Below, piece by piece: positions 10,186 through 21,640 of a DNA stretch of 64,000 nucleotides (within the stretch, counting starts at the first letter, position 1; every line of letters begins with the position of its first letter). Both the position numbers and the translations under genes were made by a program. The notes below the pieces were generated by a model that did not search any database, was not told the origin of the DNA, and saw only the letters and a program-made list of their open reading frames with translations. The stretch comes from Lumnitzera littorea. Its lineage: Eukaryota; Streptophyta; Magnoliopsida; Myrtales; Combretaceae. The DNA is taken from positions 64,018,122-64,082,121 of the forward strand of contig JAMXBB010000007.1 of the NCBI GenBank assembly GCA_024138015.1, read 5' to 3'.

Positions 10186-12726
10186 TATCAACACTTGTAA
10201 CTTACTATCATAGAATAAAGCTTATATGTAGAATTGAGCCCAACCATGGTGTTAAAGTAGCTTGGTACAACTATACCATACTGATACTTTAATGCCATCC
10301 TTGTTTCATCTTAAAGTGTATGAACCGTATGTGTACTATTTTGTCAAGTTTAAAGAACTAAGTTGGTTACTATTGTGTATGTTATGTCCTACAAAGTTTA
10401 TGTCTTATTGTTGTTGTTTGGTTCAAGTAATATAATGTCATCCTTGTCTTACATAGTAGTACCTTGAAATTCCCATTACTGTACTAATCACATTGTAGTT
10501 TTACAAAATACTACAATCACTGTTGTGCGTGTATGTGTATATTTTGTTGATTCTTAGTAGGATAAGCCACCAATGTTGCTGTTCAGACGCACCATTGTAG
10601 AAGTTAAGCTTCTATGTTGTGTTTCTATTATGTCCATATGATGCTCAAATATGTATGTTGCTGTCATGTTGTGGCTTATAGGAGTAAGTTAAATACTATT
10701 ACGTTGTAACATATTTCTCTTTCGTTGGAGTCTTGTTGTTTGCTACGATTTTACTCCTTGCATTTAGTATACGTTGCTGTCATTCAAAAGTAGCCGTAGT
10801 AGGAAATGTGTTGCAACTAAATCACTCCCTTAATGCTTAAAGTCAAACAACTGTATTCTTAGTTTAGTTGTTGTTTGTGGTAGTAAACTTGCAAGACTTT
10901 GTCTAGTCTTCCTCTTGATTGAATAGGGGAGTTGTTGCCATGTAAACAAACCTTAGGATTACTAACTACCACCTTATGCTTAACAGTCATATAATCTTCC
11001 AAGAGAGTTTGAAATCAACTGCATCCCTTAAATCTCAAATCCTTTTATCCTCTTTTGTCAACCAAACCTCCCTCACTTTAGGATCTTAGTAGTCTTTCTT
11101 GTATAGAGTGATCAAGTCCTTTAAGCTAACTAATCCAAGCCATAATTTTAAATTCCAAAAGTGCAAACCAAAAAGATTCTAAGTAAAAATTTACTAAAGC
11201 CTAAATAAATATAATCACTCTTGATGGAGTGCGACCAAGTTAAGAACTATACTAAACATGAATAAAGTTAGGAGTATAATAAAATTATGATAGAGCCTAA
11301 ATGTAATTATTAAAATTGGTGAACCTTTTCCTCTTTCATGTTGCACCTGATTAATTATATTAAAAATCTCTTTTGATCAGGTGACTATGACTAGGATTAC
11401 AATTTGCTTACGAACTATTACGATTTGTGACTTACCATGGTTGAGTGATTTTCCTATGATTTTGTACTTGCTTATGTGTATAGTTAGTGTCATTAAAATT
11501 TTAAGTTAAACAATTGATGTGTGGGGACATTGGCATAATGCTTATGTGTGTGATGTTGCCTTATACTGTATGCAAAAGGATAAATAAATTTTATAACTAT
11601 ATACTACATAACACTTTGTTTGTGCATTTAGCTAGTTTATGGAGTGTTTGTAATCACCGATTGCTTGCCTTAAAATGACTTTAACCATATGGAGCCAATA
11701 ATAATAAAAATTGGTGCATGCATACTCATGACATATGCATATTCTAATCCGAACAACACATTACATGAAGGCAATGAAAAAGTCTTACAGGGGTTGGTAT
11801 TTTATTTGAAATGAATTATTGTGCAATGCACTCGTACTACATAGCCTTATCTTAGTCATAGGCTTACTAGGTACTAAAAACACCAACCGTATACTAAGGA
11901 TCTTGTCTAGAGACCTTCGTTTAGGGGTAGGTGGGGCTTATTGGGATCCATTCACACCCAACACTTAGACTTAAATTTTCTTACAAATCAAAAACTATTT
12001 TTATAAAATGTAAGAACATGGAGTCCTTACTTATATGCAAGTCTAGATGTAGTACCCAAATCTATTAGATCGAAGTTCTCCAACCTCAACTTCAGAGGGC
12101 ACAAATTTGAGTTGCGTGCAATACCTAGGCAACTACATGTATTTGTTGGGATTCTTGTTTCTCATGCATTCATATGTGTATTGAACTTTATTGATAACTC
12201 ATTTGCTTAACATGGTTGAGAATTCTTACTACGCACTTGCTTGCTCCTCATAGATTTTTGTTGTAGATATAGGAAATTTTTGCTGTCTTGGGTAAAAGTA
12301 TGCTTGAGTTAGGTTGCCAGATATTTGAAAGTCTTTAGGAAGAATTTTTCTTATCTTTTGAGTGTGAAGAGAGTCACATTTTCTTTTGTATAGACTTTGT
12401 TATAAAACTCTTGATCTTAGATAATTGTATTTACTACTTATTCTTTTAACAACTGATATTATGAAGGACTTTGAGTATCTAGTAACCAAAGTGCTCTAGT
12501 AATATTAGACTCACAATGTATTGTGTATCCTTTTGACTAAGCTTATGAAAAATTTATGTTAATATTTATATGATTAATCTCCAATTGACTTAATACGACT
12601 AGAAGGATGGCCTGGTGACGTAGGAGCCTAGTGTATTAGGTAAAGACTAGTGAAAGGCATAGGAACCAATCCTTGGTCTCATGTGGTACATGGCGATCTG
12701 CTACGATTAGGGTATCCTTCAAGGCA
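10186..12726. other. Non-coding, probably LTR-derived sequence
   Basis: No supported gene lies in these 2.5 kb. Around 12195-12290 there is a segment of the kind seen near the 3' end of chromovirus LTRs: CTTAACATGG, GAGAATTCTTACTACGC, then CTCCTCATAG. At 12600-12720 follow GTGACGTAGGAGCC and AGGGTATCCTTCAAGGCATG. This suggests one or more decayed LTRs, probably of Tekay/Del type, but I cannot place ends or a target duplication. The right end is set where the element C RNase H fragment begins. Confidence 0.3.
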
Positions 12727-13021
12727 TGATAGTTTGGCATATGTTTTATTCAATAAATAATGCAAAGTAGAATGGTCAGTATAAACAATAGCTTTAGAAA
12801 GAATTAAATACGACCTAAACCTATCAAATGTAAAGACCATTACTAAAAACTCCTTTTTTGTGGTAGTGTAATTCTCTTAAGCTTTTGTGAGGCTCTTACT
12901 TGCATAGTAAATTAGCTAAAAGTATTTTTCTCGCCTTTATCCAAAAACTAACCCTTTAATATAATCAGTTGTATTGCACATTAGTTCAAATGGAAAGCTT
13001 CAATCCGATGCTACCATTATA
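12727..13021 (-). pseudogene. Element C RNase H fragment (Athila-like), distal piece
   Basis: Read on the minus strand, the segment gives PIMVASD, then FPFELMCNTTDYIKGLVFG, IYYASKSLTKA, ENYTTTKKEFL, FTFDRFRSYLI, and VYTDHSTLHYLLNK. These are consecutive blocks of a Ty3/gypsy RNase H of the Athila type. It continues the reading that stops at about 19465, so the two parts were joined before element B inserted. Stops replace several residues. The rest of element C (integrase, 3' LTR) is missing to the left, cut at about 12727. Confidence 0.75.
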
Positions 13022-13026
13022 GGTAC
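13022..13026. repeat. Probable target-site duplication of element B (left)
   Basis: GGTAC lies just outside the left LTR of B; AGTGC lies just outside the right LTR (19460-19464). They differ by two transitions. On the minus strand these are GTACC and GCACT, both one C-to-T step from GCACC, which also restores the RNase H reading frame across the insertion. Confidence 0.5.
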
Positions 13027-13944
13027 CAATGTGCCTAAGAGCTCAGTTATCACTAGAACTTACTGTAGTAGGCTTGAACCAGTAGGTCCTTCCAAATATA
13101 AAAAAAAAAAATAGAATGGGTCTGCCTATGAACTAACAAGAGTAGCTAATGTGAAGCTATTCGAATGATGTGACCCAACTACAAACAAAACACGACTTGA
13201 TACTTCATTTAATATGACGTACAAGTTGATGTCAAGATTCACCCGCCATAATCCTAAGCTACTTGACAAGATTAGATACGAGTATATAAGAATAGTCTTA
13301 GAGAGGATGGTCTCACAAGTACAATATATTCAATGTATATCTGTGATGTAAAATGATTTTGGCTTACAAGAAGAAGGAACTATTTATAGTAAGTCCCTAA
13401 GGCAACATTATAAATAAAGAAATTATGAGAAGATATATACAAAAGGGGATTCCTAGTACATACGAAATGGGGTAAAAGGGACAAAAGACAAAAAGGAAAA
13501 AATAGTACAATATGCGATGAAGAGGATAGGTGGTAGTGGACATTGGATCCATATAAAGGTTCTTTGAGTACAGTAAGCGAGAGGAATCAAGATGTTGTAG
13601 CGAAAAAAAAGTCAAGACGTAAAAGGATGCTGTGAGAGTTAGAAGGAGATCGAAAGAGAAGTACCCAACTAGGAGCTAGCTGCATTTACTCAACAGGAGA
13701 CTCTCGATAGTTAAAAGTCTGATTACTCGGCATTGAGTTTTCGGCCAAAGGATAGTCAGCATTAGCACACAATAACAAACAAAGCATAGTATAGCTACCC
13801 AAAGCTCTCAGGGAATTCAGCCATCCTCCTTTAGCATACAGTTTCTCGTCATTGGTAAGTTGATGAGAAAGAATCCTTTAAGTGAGGAATTGGAGGCCTT
13901 TGAGGCATGCATGAGTGATTGGGTCGGTAGTTAGTTACCTATCA
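13027..13944 (-). mobile_element. Element B 3' LTR
   Basis: This 918-bp LTR is matched over its whole length by 18574-19459. On the plus strand it begins CAATGTGCC (TGATGTGCC in the other copy, so the terminal TG has mutated) and ends CCTATCA. The LTR ends TGAT...ATCA form a short inverted repeat. TATTTATA at 13381-13388 is TATAAATA on the sense strand. Beside the inner end, the minus strand reads AACTTTAAGGAGC, a decayed polypurine tract. No coding is expected here; the short minus-strand frame at 13397-13615 is LTR sequence. Confidence 0.85.
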
Positions 13945-15099
13945 GCTCCTTAAAGTTGTTGAAGATTTGTCCTTAAATCATGATCTTCGTCATCATCTAG
14001 CATATAGGGAGTTAGATCGACGATGTTGAATGTGGTAGACATGCCAAAACCCTCGGGTAGTTTAATCTCATAAGCATTATCATTAATGCGCTTAAAGATC
14101 TTGTAAGGTCTATCCGTTCTAGGGGATAGTTTGTTCATCCTCTTGCTAGAGAAGCATTCCTTATTAAGATGGATCCAGACAAGGTCTTTAAGCATATAAA
14201 CAAATTATCTTCTCCCTTGGCTTCCTGTTTCCTTCGATCAGGCCACAGTCTTAGCCAACTGCTTGGCAATCTTCCGATGCAACCTCTGGAATTCCTTAAC
14301 ACATTGTAGGCCGGATTGACTTTCCCCTTACATAGTTAGACTGCTAATTAAGTCTAAGGGTAAGTTCAAGTTAAGTCCATAAACAACCTCAAATGGTGAT
14401 GATCTAGTCAAGCTGTGAGTCAAGAAGTTGTAGGCAAATTCAATGACGGGCAGGCATAAATCCCAGTCATGTGAATACTTCCCAACGTAAGAGGTTACCA
14501 ACAGTTCTGTTTACAACTTCAGTTTAGCCATCTGTCTGGGGGTGACAAGAAGTATTGAATAGGAGCTTAGTGCCGAGCTTCTTCCATAGGGTCTTCCAAA
14601 AGAAGCTTATGAACTTTGAGTTACGATCAGACATAATACTCCTCAGTACTCATGTAGTCGTACAATTTCCTACAAAAAGAGGTTAACGACGAATAAAACA
14701 TTATTAGTTTTATGGTAAGGAATGAAGTAGCCCATCTTGCTAAATAGATTAACCACCACCATGATTAAGTTGTGTCTTCTCAGCATTTAGGATAGGCCAA
14801 GCATGAAATCCATGCTTAGATCAATCCACAACCAATCTAGGATCGATAGGGGGTATGTACTCTCCATAGGGTTCTCTCCTCCCCTTTGCATATTTACACA
14901 CTTCGTACCTCCTAAGTACTCGGTGCATATCCTTCATCATCCTAGGCCAATAAAAATGCTCCTTTAATATCTCAATCATCCTCTTTTCCCCAAAATGGCC
15001 AACCAAACCCCTGGCATGAGCTTCTCAAACAAGTAGCTCCCTTACCGAACCACTCGACATACAAACCTAATTGCCCTTCATCGAGAACCCCTAACTCAA
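13945..15099 (-). pseudogene. Element B integrase
   Basis: The C-terminal part is open at 13950-14195: MLKDLVWIHLNKECF, LSPRTDRPYKIFKRIND, YEIKLPEGFG and TFNIVDLTPYM, ending DEDHDLRTNL. This is the GPY/F domain and acidic tail seen in CRM-like chromoviruses. At 14821-15006 the zinc-binding domain is visible: GHFGEKRMIEILKEHFYWP and VCKYAKGRREPYG. Between them the DDE core is broken into short frames with stops. A 3' LTR follows at once. The same gene in element D is at 43199-44519, which helps confirm the frame. Confidence 0.8.
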
Positions 15100-15885
15100 G
15101 TAGAATCCTTTCGTAGCTCCTCTAATACTACACTTGGCCACTAAGGTTCCAAAATGTGGATCATGCTCATACAGATCAGGTAAAGTGCCAAATCCAAGCA
15201 CCTTAGCTTGCAACATTGTAATGAGGGCATGATGGCGAGAAAGAGCATCAGCCACTATATTGGTGCTCTCCTTCTTATATTTAATGACATAGTAGAAGGT
15301 CTCTAAGAACTCAACCTATTTGGCATAACACCAAGAAAGCTTCTATTGTCTACGAAGATGCTTGAGAGACTAATGATCCGAGTAGATGATGAATTCTCTC
15401 GGCAACAAATAATGCTACTAGTTCTGTAGTGTCTAGACAAGGGTGTAGAACTCCTTGTCGTAGATTGAGTAATTCAAGGCAGCACCTCAAAGTTTTTCAT
15501 TGAAGTAGCCAATAAGTCAGTGTTCTTGCACAAGGACAACACCAATGCTGACACCAGACACATCACATTCAACCCCAAAAACTTTCTCAAAATCCGATAG
15601 GGTGAGTATTGGATTAGACGTCAACTTACACTTCACATCTTTAAAACTCTTCTTAGCTTTCTCTGACTACCTAAACTCAACGTCTTTCCTGGTCAATTCA
15701 GTTAATGGCGCAGTTATGGAACTGAAGTTCTGAATGAATCTTTAATAGAACGAAGCTAAACTATAAAAGCTCCTGACTTTAGCAGCACTAGTCGTCGTAG
15801 GCTACTCAAGAATAGCTTTGACTTTCTCATCATCAACTTGAACTCCTTTCCTTGAAACAACATATCCAAGGAATACAACCTAACT
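15100..15885 (-). pseudogene. Element B RNase H and tether
   Basis: This part joins RT to integrase on the minus strand. Several frames are needed to follow it. Recognisable pieces include the VADALSRH-like tether region near 15220 and the segment before it that matches SLKHL-type RNase H ends, by comparison with element D (44520-45119), which is similar throughout. No long open frame remains. Assigned mainly from its position between the clear RT and integrase parts and from its similarity to D. Confidence 0.65.
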
Positions 15886-16731
15886 TTAACAAAACACACA
15901 TTTCTTCAGGTTGCCAAATAATCTCTTAGTACGAAAGATGTTGAACATCAATCTTAAATGCTCGACATGAGTGATGAGGTCGACACTGTAGACTAGAACA
16001 TTATCAAAATAAACCACAACACATTTGCTAATCAAAGTTCTGAGCACATGATTCATCAATCGTATAAATGTACTTGGCACGTTAGTTAGCCCAAACGGCA
16101 TCACCAACCATTCGAATAGACTATCTCTTGTCTTGAAGGCTATCTTCCATTCATCTTTAGGTCTCATTCGTATTTGTTGTTAGCTACTCTTAAAGTTAAT
16201 CTTAGAAATGATGTAGGCACCATATAACTCGTCAAGCATATCATCAAGTCACAGGATCGAGTATTGGTATTTAATAGTGATCTTATTTATGGCTTAGCTA
16301 TCAATGCACATTCTTTACATTCCATCTTTTTTTAGCATAAGCATAGCTAATACGGCATAGGGGCTCATGCTCTCATGGACATATTCGCGGTCCACTAACT
16401 CATCCACCTGTTTCTTCAATTCAGTTACCTATTCGAGATTGAGCTTGTAAGCAAGTTAGTTCGGTAAGGCAACTCCTGGTTGGAGGTCGAAGCAATGTTC
16501 AATACCTCAAAAGGGAGGTAAACCTTTCGACATCTTAGTAAGAAATAGGTTAGCAAAGTCTTAAAGTAGCTGCTGCGCCTTGGTGGGTAAGTTCTTGGCT
16601 TCTCTCACCTTTAAGAGTCTCTTGGCCAAGAGGAGAATAAGGTCTTCGGCCAAGACTTCTCGAGCAAACTGAGCTCGAGAAATCACCAAGGACTTCCACT
16701 ACAGTGATATAACAACCTTCTCTTGGGCTTT
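15886..16731 (-). pseudogene. Element B reverse transcriptase
   Basis: The open piece 15886-16167 reads MRPKDEWKIAFKTRD, LFEWLVMPFGLTNVPSTF, IRLMNHVLR, then VVVYFDNVLVYSVDL and KRLFGNLKKCVFC. This is the RT palm of a gypsy element. The catalytic YFDD has become YFDN, a GAT to AAT change, so the enzyme could not polymerise even without the stops. Upstream, on the minus strand to about 16640, the RT start is found in pieces with an LPNLAY-like segment and an ELKKQVDELVD-like block, broken by TAG/TAA. Confidence 0.85.
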
Positions 16732-17385
16732 TTATACTTCCTTAGGACTCATGGGTGTCAATATAATTTTCTTTCCATCCTTTTGGATCGTATAGGTGTT
16801 CTTATACTCATCATGTAACACTCTCAAGTCAAACAACCATGGTCGATTGAGCACTATGTGAGAAGCACGCATGGGAAGGACATTATACAACACCTCATCC
16901 CTATACCTATCACCAATGGTAATCGGTACCCTAACTTGCTCGGCAATGTGTAACCATCCTTTCTTGTTCAGCCAGTGAATCTTGCACGGCTTAAGATATG
17001 GATGGGTTGACAAATTCATGGCCTTAACTACCCCTTGAGCTATAACATTGGTACAACTACCTCCATCAATGATCAAGGTGCATAGCTTGCCATTCACTCG
17101 GCAATTTGTATGGAAGAGGTTCTCCCTTTGCTCATTCTCATTAGCTACAAAAGCATTGAGAGATCGACGAATGACAAAGTAGTATTCGGCACTACCTTTA
17201 GGAGGTAACTCAACATCAGGGTCTTCCTGAAATTCTTCAAGCATCTGATCAACTCTCATCTCTTCCTCCCCTTCGCTCATACTCCCTACTTCAAATTGGG
17301 GCTTATCTCCCTTTATAGTCATGACTCGGCGGTTTGGACATTGACTAACAATGTGCCCATAACCAAGACATTTAAAACATTTCAC
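16732..17385 (-). pseudogene. Element B gag zinc knuckle and protease
   Basis: This is the longest open frame in the window (217 codons). It begins within gag at the zinc knuckle CFKCLGYGHIVSQC (residues 3-16, perfect CX2CX4HX4C), then PNRRVMTIKG. An acidic linker (EGEEEMRVDQM) follows. The retroviral-type aspartic protease starts at about residue 90, with the active-site DGGS at residue 107, then a segment ending KIHWLNKKGWLH, ITIGDRYRDEVL and SHIVLNRPWLFDLRV. The Met start is only the first ATG in the open part; real translation would begin with gag at 18464. It is a fragment of a broken polyprotein, not an independent gene. Confidence 0.9.
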
Positions 17386-18464
17386 TTCCCGGATCTTTCT
17401 TCCTAAGCTCTGACCTTAGTCTCTTCGAATCTCAAGTTCCTCAGTCTTACCCTTACCTCAACATTCCACCTCGAAACTGTTTGATGCTCAGTCATTCCCT
17501 ATTTGGCTCAGCATGCTACTCCTATTCCACAGCATTAGTCAGTACTCAGCATTTGACTAACCTGGTTACGCCCTTGCCTTTCAACTCTCTATGCCACTTT
17601 GATGGCTTCATCTAAAGTTGTAAGGCTCTACAACTCCACAATGTTACCAATCTCAGTCCGTAACCTAAAAATGAACCGTACTATAGTTCAAATCTTAAGT
17701 TCGTTAACATCATGTTAGATCATGAGCAACTGAAACTCTCGGACATAGTCGTCTACTAATCTACTACCTTATCTTAAGTCTTGGAGTCATCTGAAAGTGT
17801 CTTGCTCGTAGTGTTTGAGAACGAACCTACTTCTAAGGACTCTCTTCATTTCATTCCATGTCCAAACTTCTCGTCTAGCTCTCATGCAGACATTTTGCAA
17901 CTTCTTCTACCACATTGCCACATACCTAAAAAATTCCAATGCAACCACTTAAATACGAACAGCGTCTTCATAATTATAAAAGTCGAATATCTTTTCGATC
18001 TTCTCCTCCCAATCTAAGTAGTCATTAGCACTACCAGACCCGTTGAAGCTCGAAATCTATATGTTGAGGCGTTCAGCTCCCCTAAGAGCCCTAAGCTTAT
18101 GCTAGTCAATGCCAACATGCAGCTCTTCTTCTTCTTTATACTCTTCCACCTCATCCAACTCCAATCTTCTTGCGGCTTTATCAACACGTCAGGGTGGTGC
18201 TTAGTTCATAAGAAAGGCCTCTAGGGTACGTTCATTAATCTGCCTCCTCGACCTATCTCTCATCTCTTGGCCCTATTTAATAACTCTGTCATGTAGCCTA
18301 CTCTTTAGAACTCTTTGTACTAAGACAGCTAAATTAGACACAATAATAGCAAGGTCATGTATCTACTCATCAGTAGTACGTAGTGATTGTTGGGTCAGTC
18401 GACCACGACTATGAGCATCACTACTGGCATTGTTAATTTCTCCTTGAACACTAAGATTCGACAT
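17386..18464 (-). pseudogene. Element B gag
   Basis: The minus-strand ATG at 18464-18462 begins MSNLSVQGEINNASSDAHS, matching the gag start of element D at 47731, so I take it as the polyprotein start. The capsid region follows in broken frames; a piece near 17620 reads SLTTLDEAIKVA, then a stop, RVERQ, and is shared with D and with the gag scrap at 29741-30220. The zinc knuckle lies directly downstream (17338-17379). Several stops and frameshifts. The plus-strand frame 17781-18017 is a shadow. Confidence 0.75.
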
Positions 18465-18551
18465 TCTAACAACAAGGTTTTAGAAAAGTACTCTCCATAC
18501 AAGAAATCCTTACCCACACATAAATACTACATAACTTTCGGTCTCAACCTT

Positions 18552-18565
18552 AAGCTCTGATACCA
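18552..18565 (-). other. Element B primer-binding site (initiator tRNA-Met)
   Basis: On the minus strand TGGTATCAGAGCTT starts eight bases after the end of the 5' LTR. TGGTATCAGAGC is the well-known plant initiator methionine tRNA primer site. It fixes the orientation of B as minus and the LTR at 18574-19459 as the 5' LTR. Confidence 0.9.
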
Positions 18566-18573
18566 GGATTATA

Positions 18574-19459
18574 TGATGTGCCTAAGAACTCAATTATCAT
18601 TAGGACTTATCGTAGCAGATTCGAACTAGTTTGAAAATAGAATAGGTCTATCTACAAACTGACAAGAGTAGCTAATGTGAAGCTACTTGGAAGATGTGAC
18701 CCATATGCGAACACAACATAACTTGACACTTCACTTGATTTGACGCACAAGTTAATGTCAAGGTCCACTCGCTACTCGGCAAGATTAGATAAGAGTGTAT
18801 AAGAATGGTCTTGGAGAGGATGGTTTCACAAGTACAGTATATTTAATGTATATCTGTGATGTAAAATAATTCCGGCTTATAAGGAAAAGGAACTATTTAT
18901 AGTAAGTCCATAAGGCAACATTATGAATAAAGAAATTATAAAAAGGCATATACAAAAAGGCGATTCCTAGTACATACGAAAAGGGATAAAAGGGACAAAA
19001 AACAAAAAGGGAAAAATAGTACAATGTCAAATGAAGAAGACAGGTAGCAATGTGACACTAGATTCATATGAGGGTTCTCTAAGCATAGTAAGCAAGAGGA
19101 ATCAAGGTGTTGTGTTGATAAAGAAGCCGAGACGTGAAAGGATGTAGTAAGAGTTGGAATGAGGCTAGATGAGAAGTACCCGGCTAGGAGCTAGCTGCAT
19201 TTACTCGGTAGGAAACTTTTAGTAGTTGAAAGTTCAATCACTCAACACAGAGCTTTCGACCAGAGGATAGTCAACATTAGCACATGATAACAAATAAATC
19301 ATAGTATAACCACCTGGAGCTCTAAGGGAATTCAGCCCTCTTCCTTCAACATATTGTTTCTCATCATCAATGGGTTGATAAGAAAGAATCCTTTGAGTGA
19401 GGGATTGGAGGTCTCTGAGGCGTACACGAGTGATTAAGCTGGTAGTTGGTAACCTATCA
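18574..19459 (-). mobile_element. Element B 5' LTR
   Basis: This 886-bp LTR runs from TGATGTGCC to CCTATCA on the plus strand and is homologous to 13027-13944. TATTTATA at 18894-18901 gives TATAAATA on the sense strand, in the same place as in the other LTR. The LTRs have clearly diverged (small indels and many transitions), so B is not a recent insertion. The outer end lies in element C RNase H. Confidence 0.88.
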
Positions 19460-19464
19460 AGTGC
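19460..19464. repeat. Probable target-site duplication of element B (right)
   Basis: AGTGC, the partner of GGTAC at 13022-13026; two transitions separate them. Confidence 0.5.
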
Positions 19465-20870
19465 ATGTATTAGTTTATCATATAAAGTATTAAATTTTTC
19501 TAGATAGTCTAGTGAAAATATAAAGGGAGCATCCTTTTCTAACAATTGAGTTAGTGGTCTAGTTATTTTAGGAAACTATAAATGGCTCTAACTGATGTAA
19601 GAGGGGGCAATTTTATGATGGTGTCAATTCTTGCATTGTCTACCTCAATACCTCTCCAAGACACCTTATGTCCTATTATTGTGCCCTCTTATACCATAAA
19701 ATGGCATTTTGCCCAATTTAATACTAAGTTAGTTGCTTACAGCTTTCCTTTTTGTAGATTCCTAAGAAAATGGTCAAATGAGTTCTTGACAACTAGGAAA
19801 TCATCTATGAATACTTCCATTATATCCTCACTAAATTGATCAAATGTTTCCTTCATGCATCGTTGAAATGTCACAATGCATTATAGAGACCAAATGGCAT
19901 CCTCCTTTAGGCAAAAGTGCCATAGGGACACAAAAAATGTGGTTTTCTCTTGGTCTAAGGCAATTAGCATTTGAAAATAACCAAAAAGATCATCCAAGAA
20001 ACAATAATACATGTGACCTGATAAATGTTCTAACATTTGATCAACAAATGGTAGAGGGAAGTAATCCTTCCTTATAGCATCATGGAGCTTCTGATAGCTA
20101 ATACAAACTCTCCAGCTTATGACCGCTTGCATAGGGATCAACTCATTCCGCTCATTAGGACCACCATCATTTCTCCCTTTTTAGCTACAACCTACATAAG
20201 GCTAACTGGAGAATTGTTAGAAATAAGATAAAGCATACTTGCATCCAGAAGTTTGATTACTTCAACTTAGACTACTTCTTTCATATTTAGGTTTATCCGT
20301 CTCTATGGTTTCATTAACAATTTGTGATCTTCTTCTAACAAAATTTTGTGGATGCAAAAGGATGGATTAATTCCCTTAATATCGGAGATCTTCCAAACGA
20401 TCACTCTCTTATGAGTCTTTAGCATGTTTAGAAGTTTTTTCTTTTGTTGCCCAGTTAATTTAGAGGATATTATTATAGGCAATTTTGAATTCACTATTAT
20501 AGGCGATTTTGAATTCTCTTCTAGAAAAGCATACTTTGATAGTTTGGTAACTTCTTTAATTCTAACTTAGGTGCTTCTTTATCCTATTCAATCCTCTTAA
20601 ACCTTTTTCTTTCCATAGATGGAGGTTTGAAGGTTTCGCTTCTAATTGTAATGTTGTGTCGGCTATAATTAGATTGTTGGATGACTCTTTTTAGTTTCCC
20701 TGTTTCAAGCAAAAATCTAGGGGATCTTTGTTTAGCAATTTTTGCAAAACACTAGACATAGAGGCATCAAGAACATTAAGACAAAAACAAGTGTCATCCT
20801 GTTCAATACATTTTTTCATTACCTCTTTTATTTTAAATACCATCTCCTCTTCTATTACCCTTAATGTAAG
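19465..20870 (-). pseudogene. Element C reverse transcriptase (Athila-like)
   Basis: Minus-strand pieces follow one another. At 20303-20494: KLPIIISSKLTGQQKKKLL, ISDIKGINPSFCIHKILLEE (RT start of Athila type). At 19881-20141: RVCISYQKLHDAIRKDYFP, LPFVDQMLEHLSGHMYYCFL, DQEKTTFF. Near 19800 EVFIDDFLVV keeps the FIDD catalytic pair. At 19234-19545: LLEKDAPFIFSLDYLEKFN, ending KLIHA, where element B is inserted. The continuation is at 12727-13021. Stops and frameshifts throughout. Athila lineage is supported by the motifs and by the primer-binding site at 22876. Confidence 0.85.
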
Positions 20871-21640
20871 TTAGACATTGCTAACATTAATTATAACTCT
20901 AGCTATAGCTAAAAAAGGTCTTCCTAAGATGAGTGGTAATTCTATATCTTCATCAGTGTCTAAAATAACGAAATCTATAGGAAAAATGAATTTATCTACC
21001 TTAACTAGCACATCCTCAGTTATACCCTTATGGTATGTTATTAATTTATCAGCTAATTGTAAACTCATTTGTGTCAACTTTGGTTCTCTTAGGCCTAACT
21101 GTTTAAATAATTTGTATGGCATTGAATTTATGGTAGCTCTTAGATCGACTAATGCTTTTTTTATAGAAAAATCATCGATTAAACAAGGGATAGTGAAACT
21201 ATTTAGATCCTTTAGTTTTTTCACAAGCTTGTTTTGAAGGATTGCTGAACACTCCTCACTTAATGTAACTATTGATAGTTCCTCTAATTATCTCTCATTA
21301 GAGAGTAGCTCTTTAAAAAATTTCGCATACTTAGGCATATGTGACAAAGCTTTCATAAAAGGTAAATTAATGTGCAATTGTGTAAAAAGATCTAAAAACT
21401 TACTGTACTTCTCATCTAAGCATTCCTTCTTTAACCTCTAAGGATATGGAATCAGTAGTCTATACTCGTTAACTCTTTAAGGCTTTGATTCTTCCCTTAG
21501 TGGTTTTGGGATTTCCATGACCTTATTCTTTGGTTCTTCTATCACTAGTTTTAGATTGACTTGGTTTTTTTAAGGTTTCTTATTAGCTTATAATTCTTTA
21601 CTGAGGGTTATAGCTTCTACTTGAGCTTATGGAAGAGGTT
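20871..21640 (-). pseudogene. Element C aspartic protease (Athila-like)
   Basis: The open frame 20871-21224 (117 codons) reads MKKLKDLNSFTIPCLIDDF, then ALVDLRATINSMPYKLFKQL, SLQLADKLITYHKGITEDVL, KVDKFIFPIDFVILD, LPLILGRPFLAIARV. This is the protease region of Athila-type gypsy elements. The active-site Asp is present (VDLRAT), but the following Gly is Arg. The plus-strand frame on the same bases (20878-21237) is a shadow. Upstream, a broken Glu/Lys-rich linker leads into gag. Confidence 0.85.

Noticed and set aside
20878..21237. A 119-codon plus-strand frame
   Set aside because: It is the antisense shadow of the element C protease, which has clear family motifs on the minus strand.
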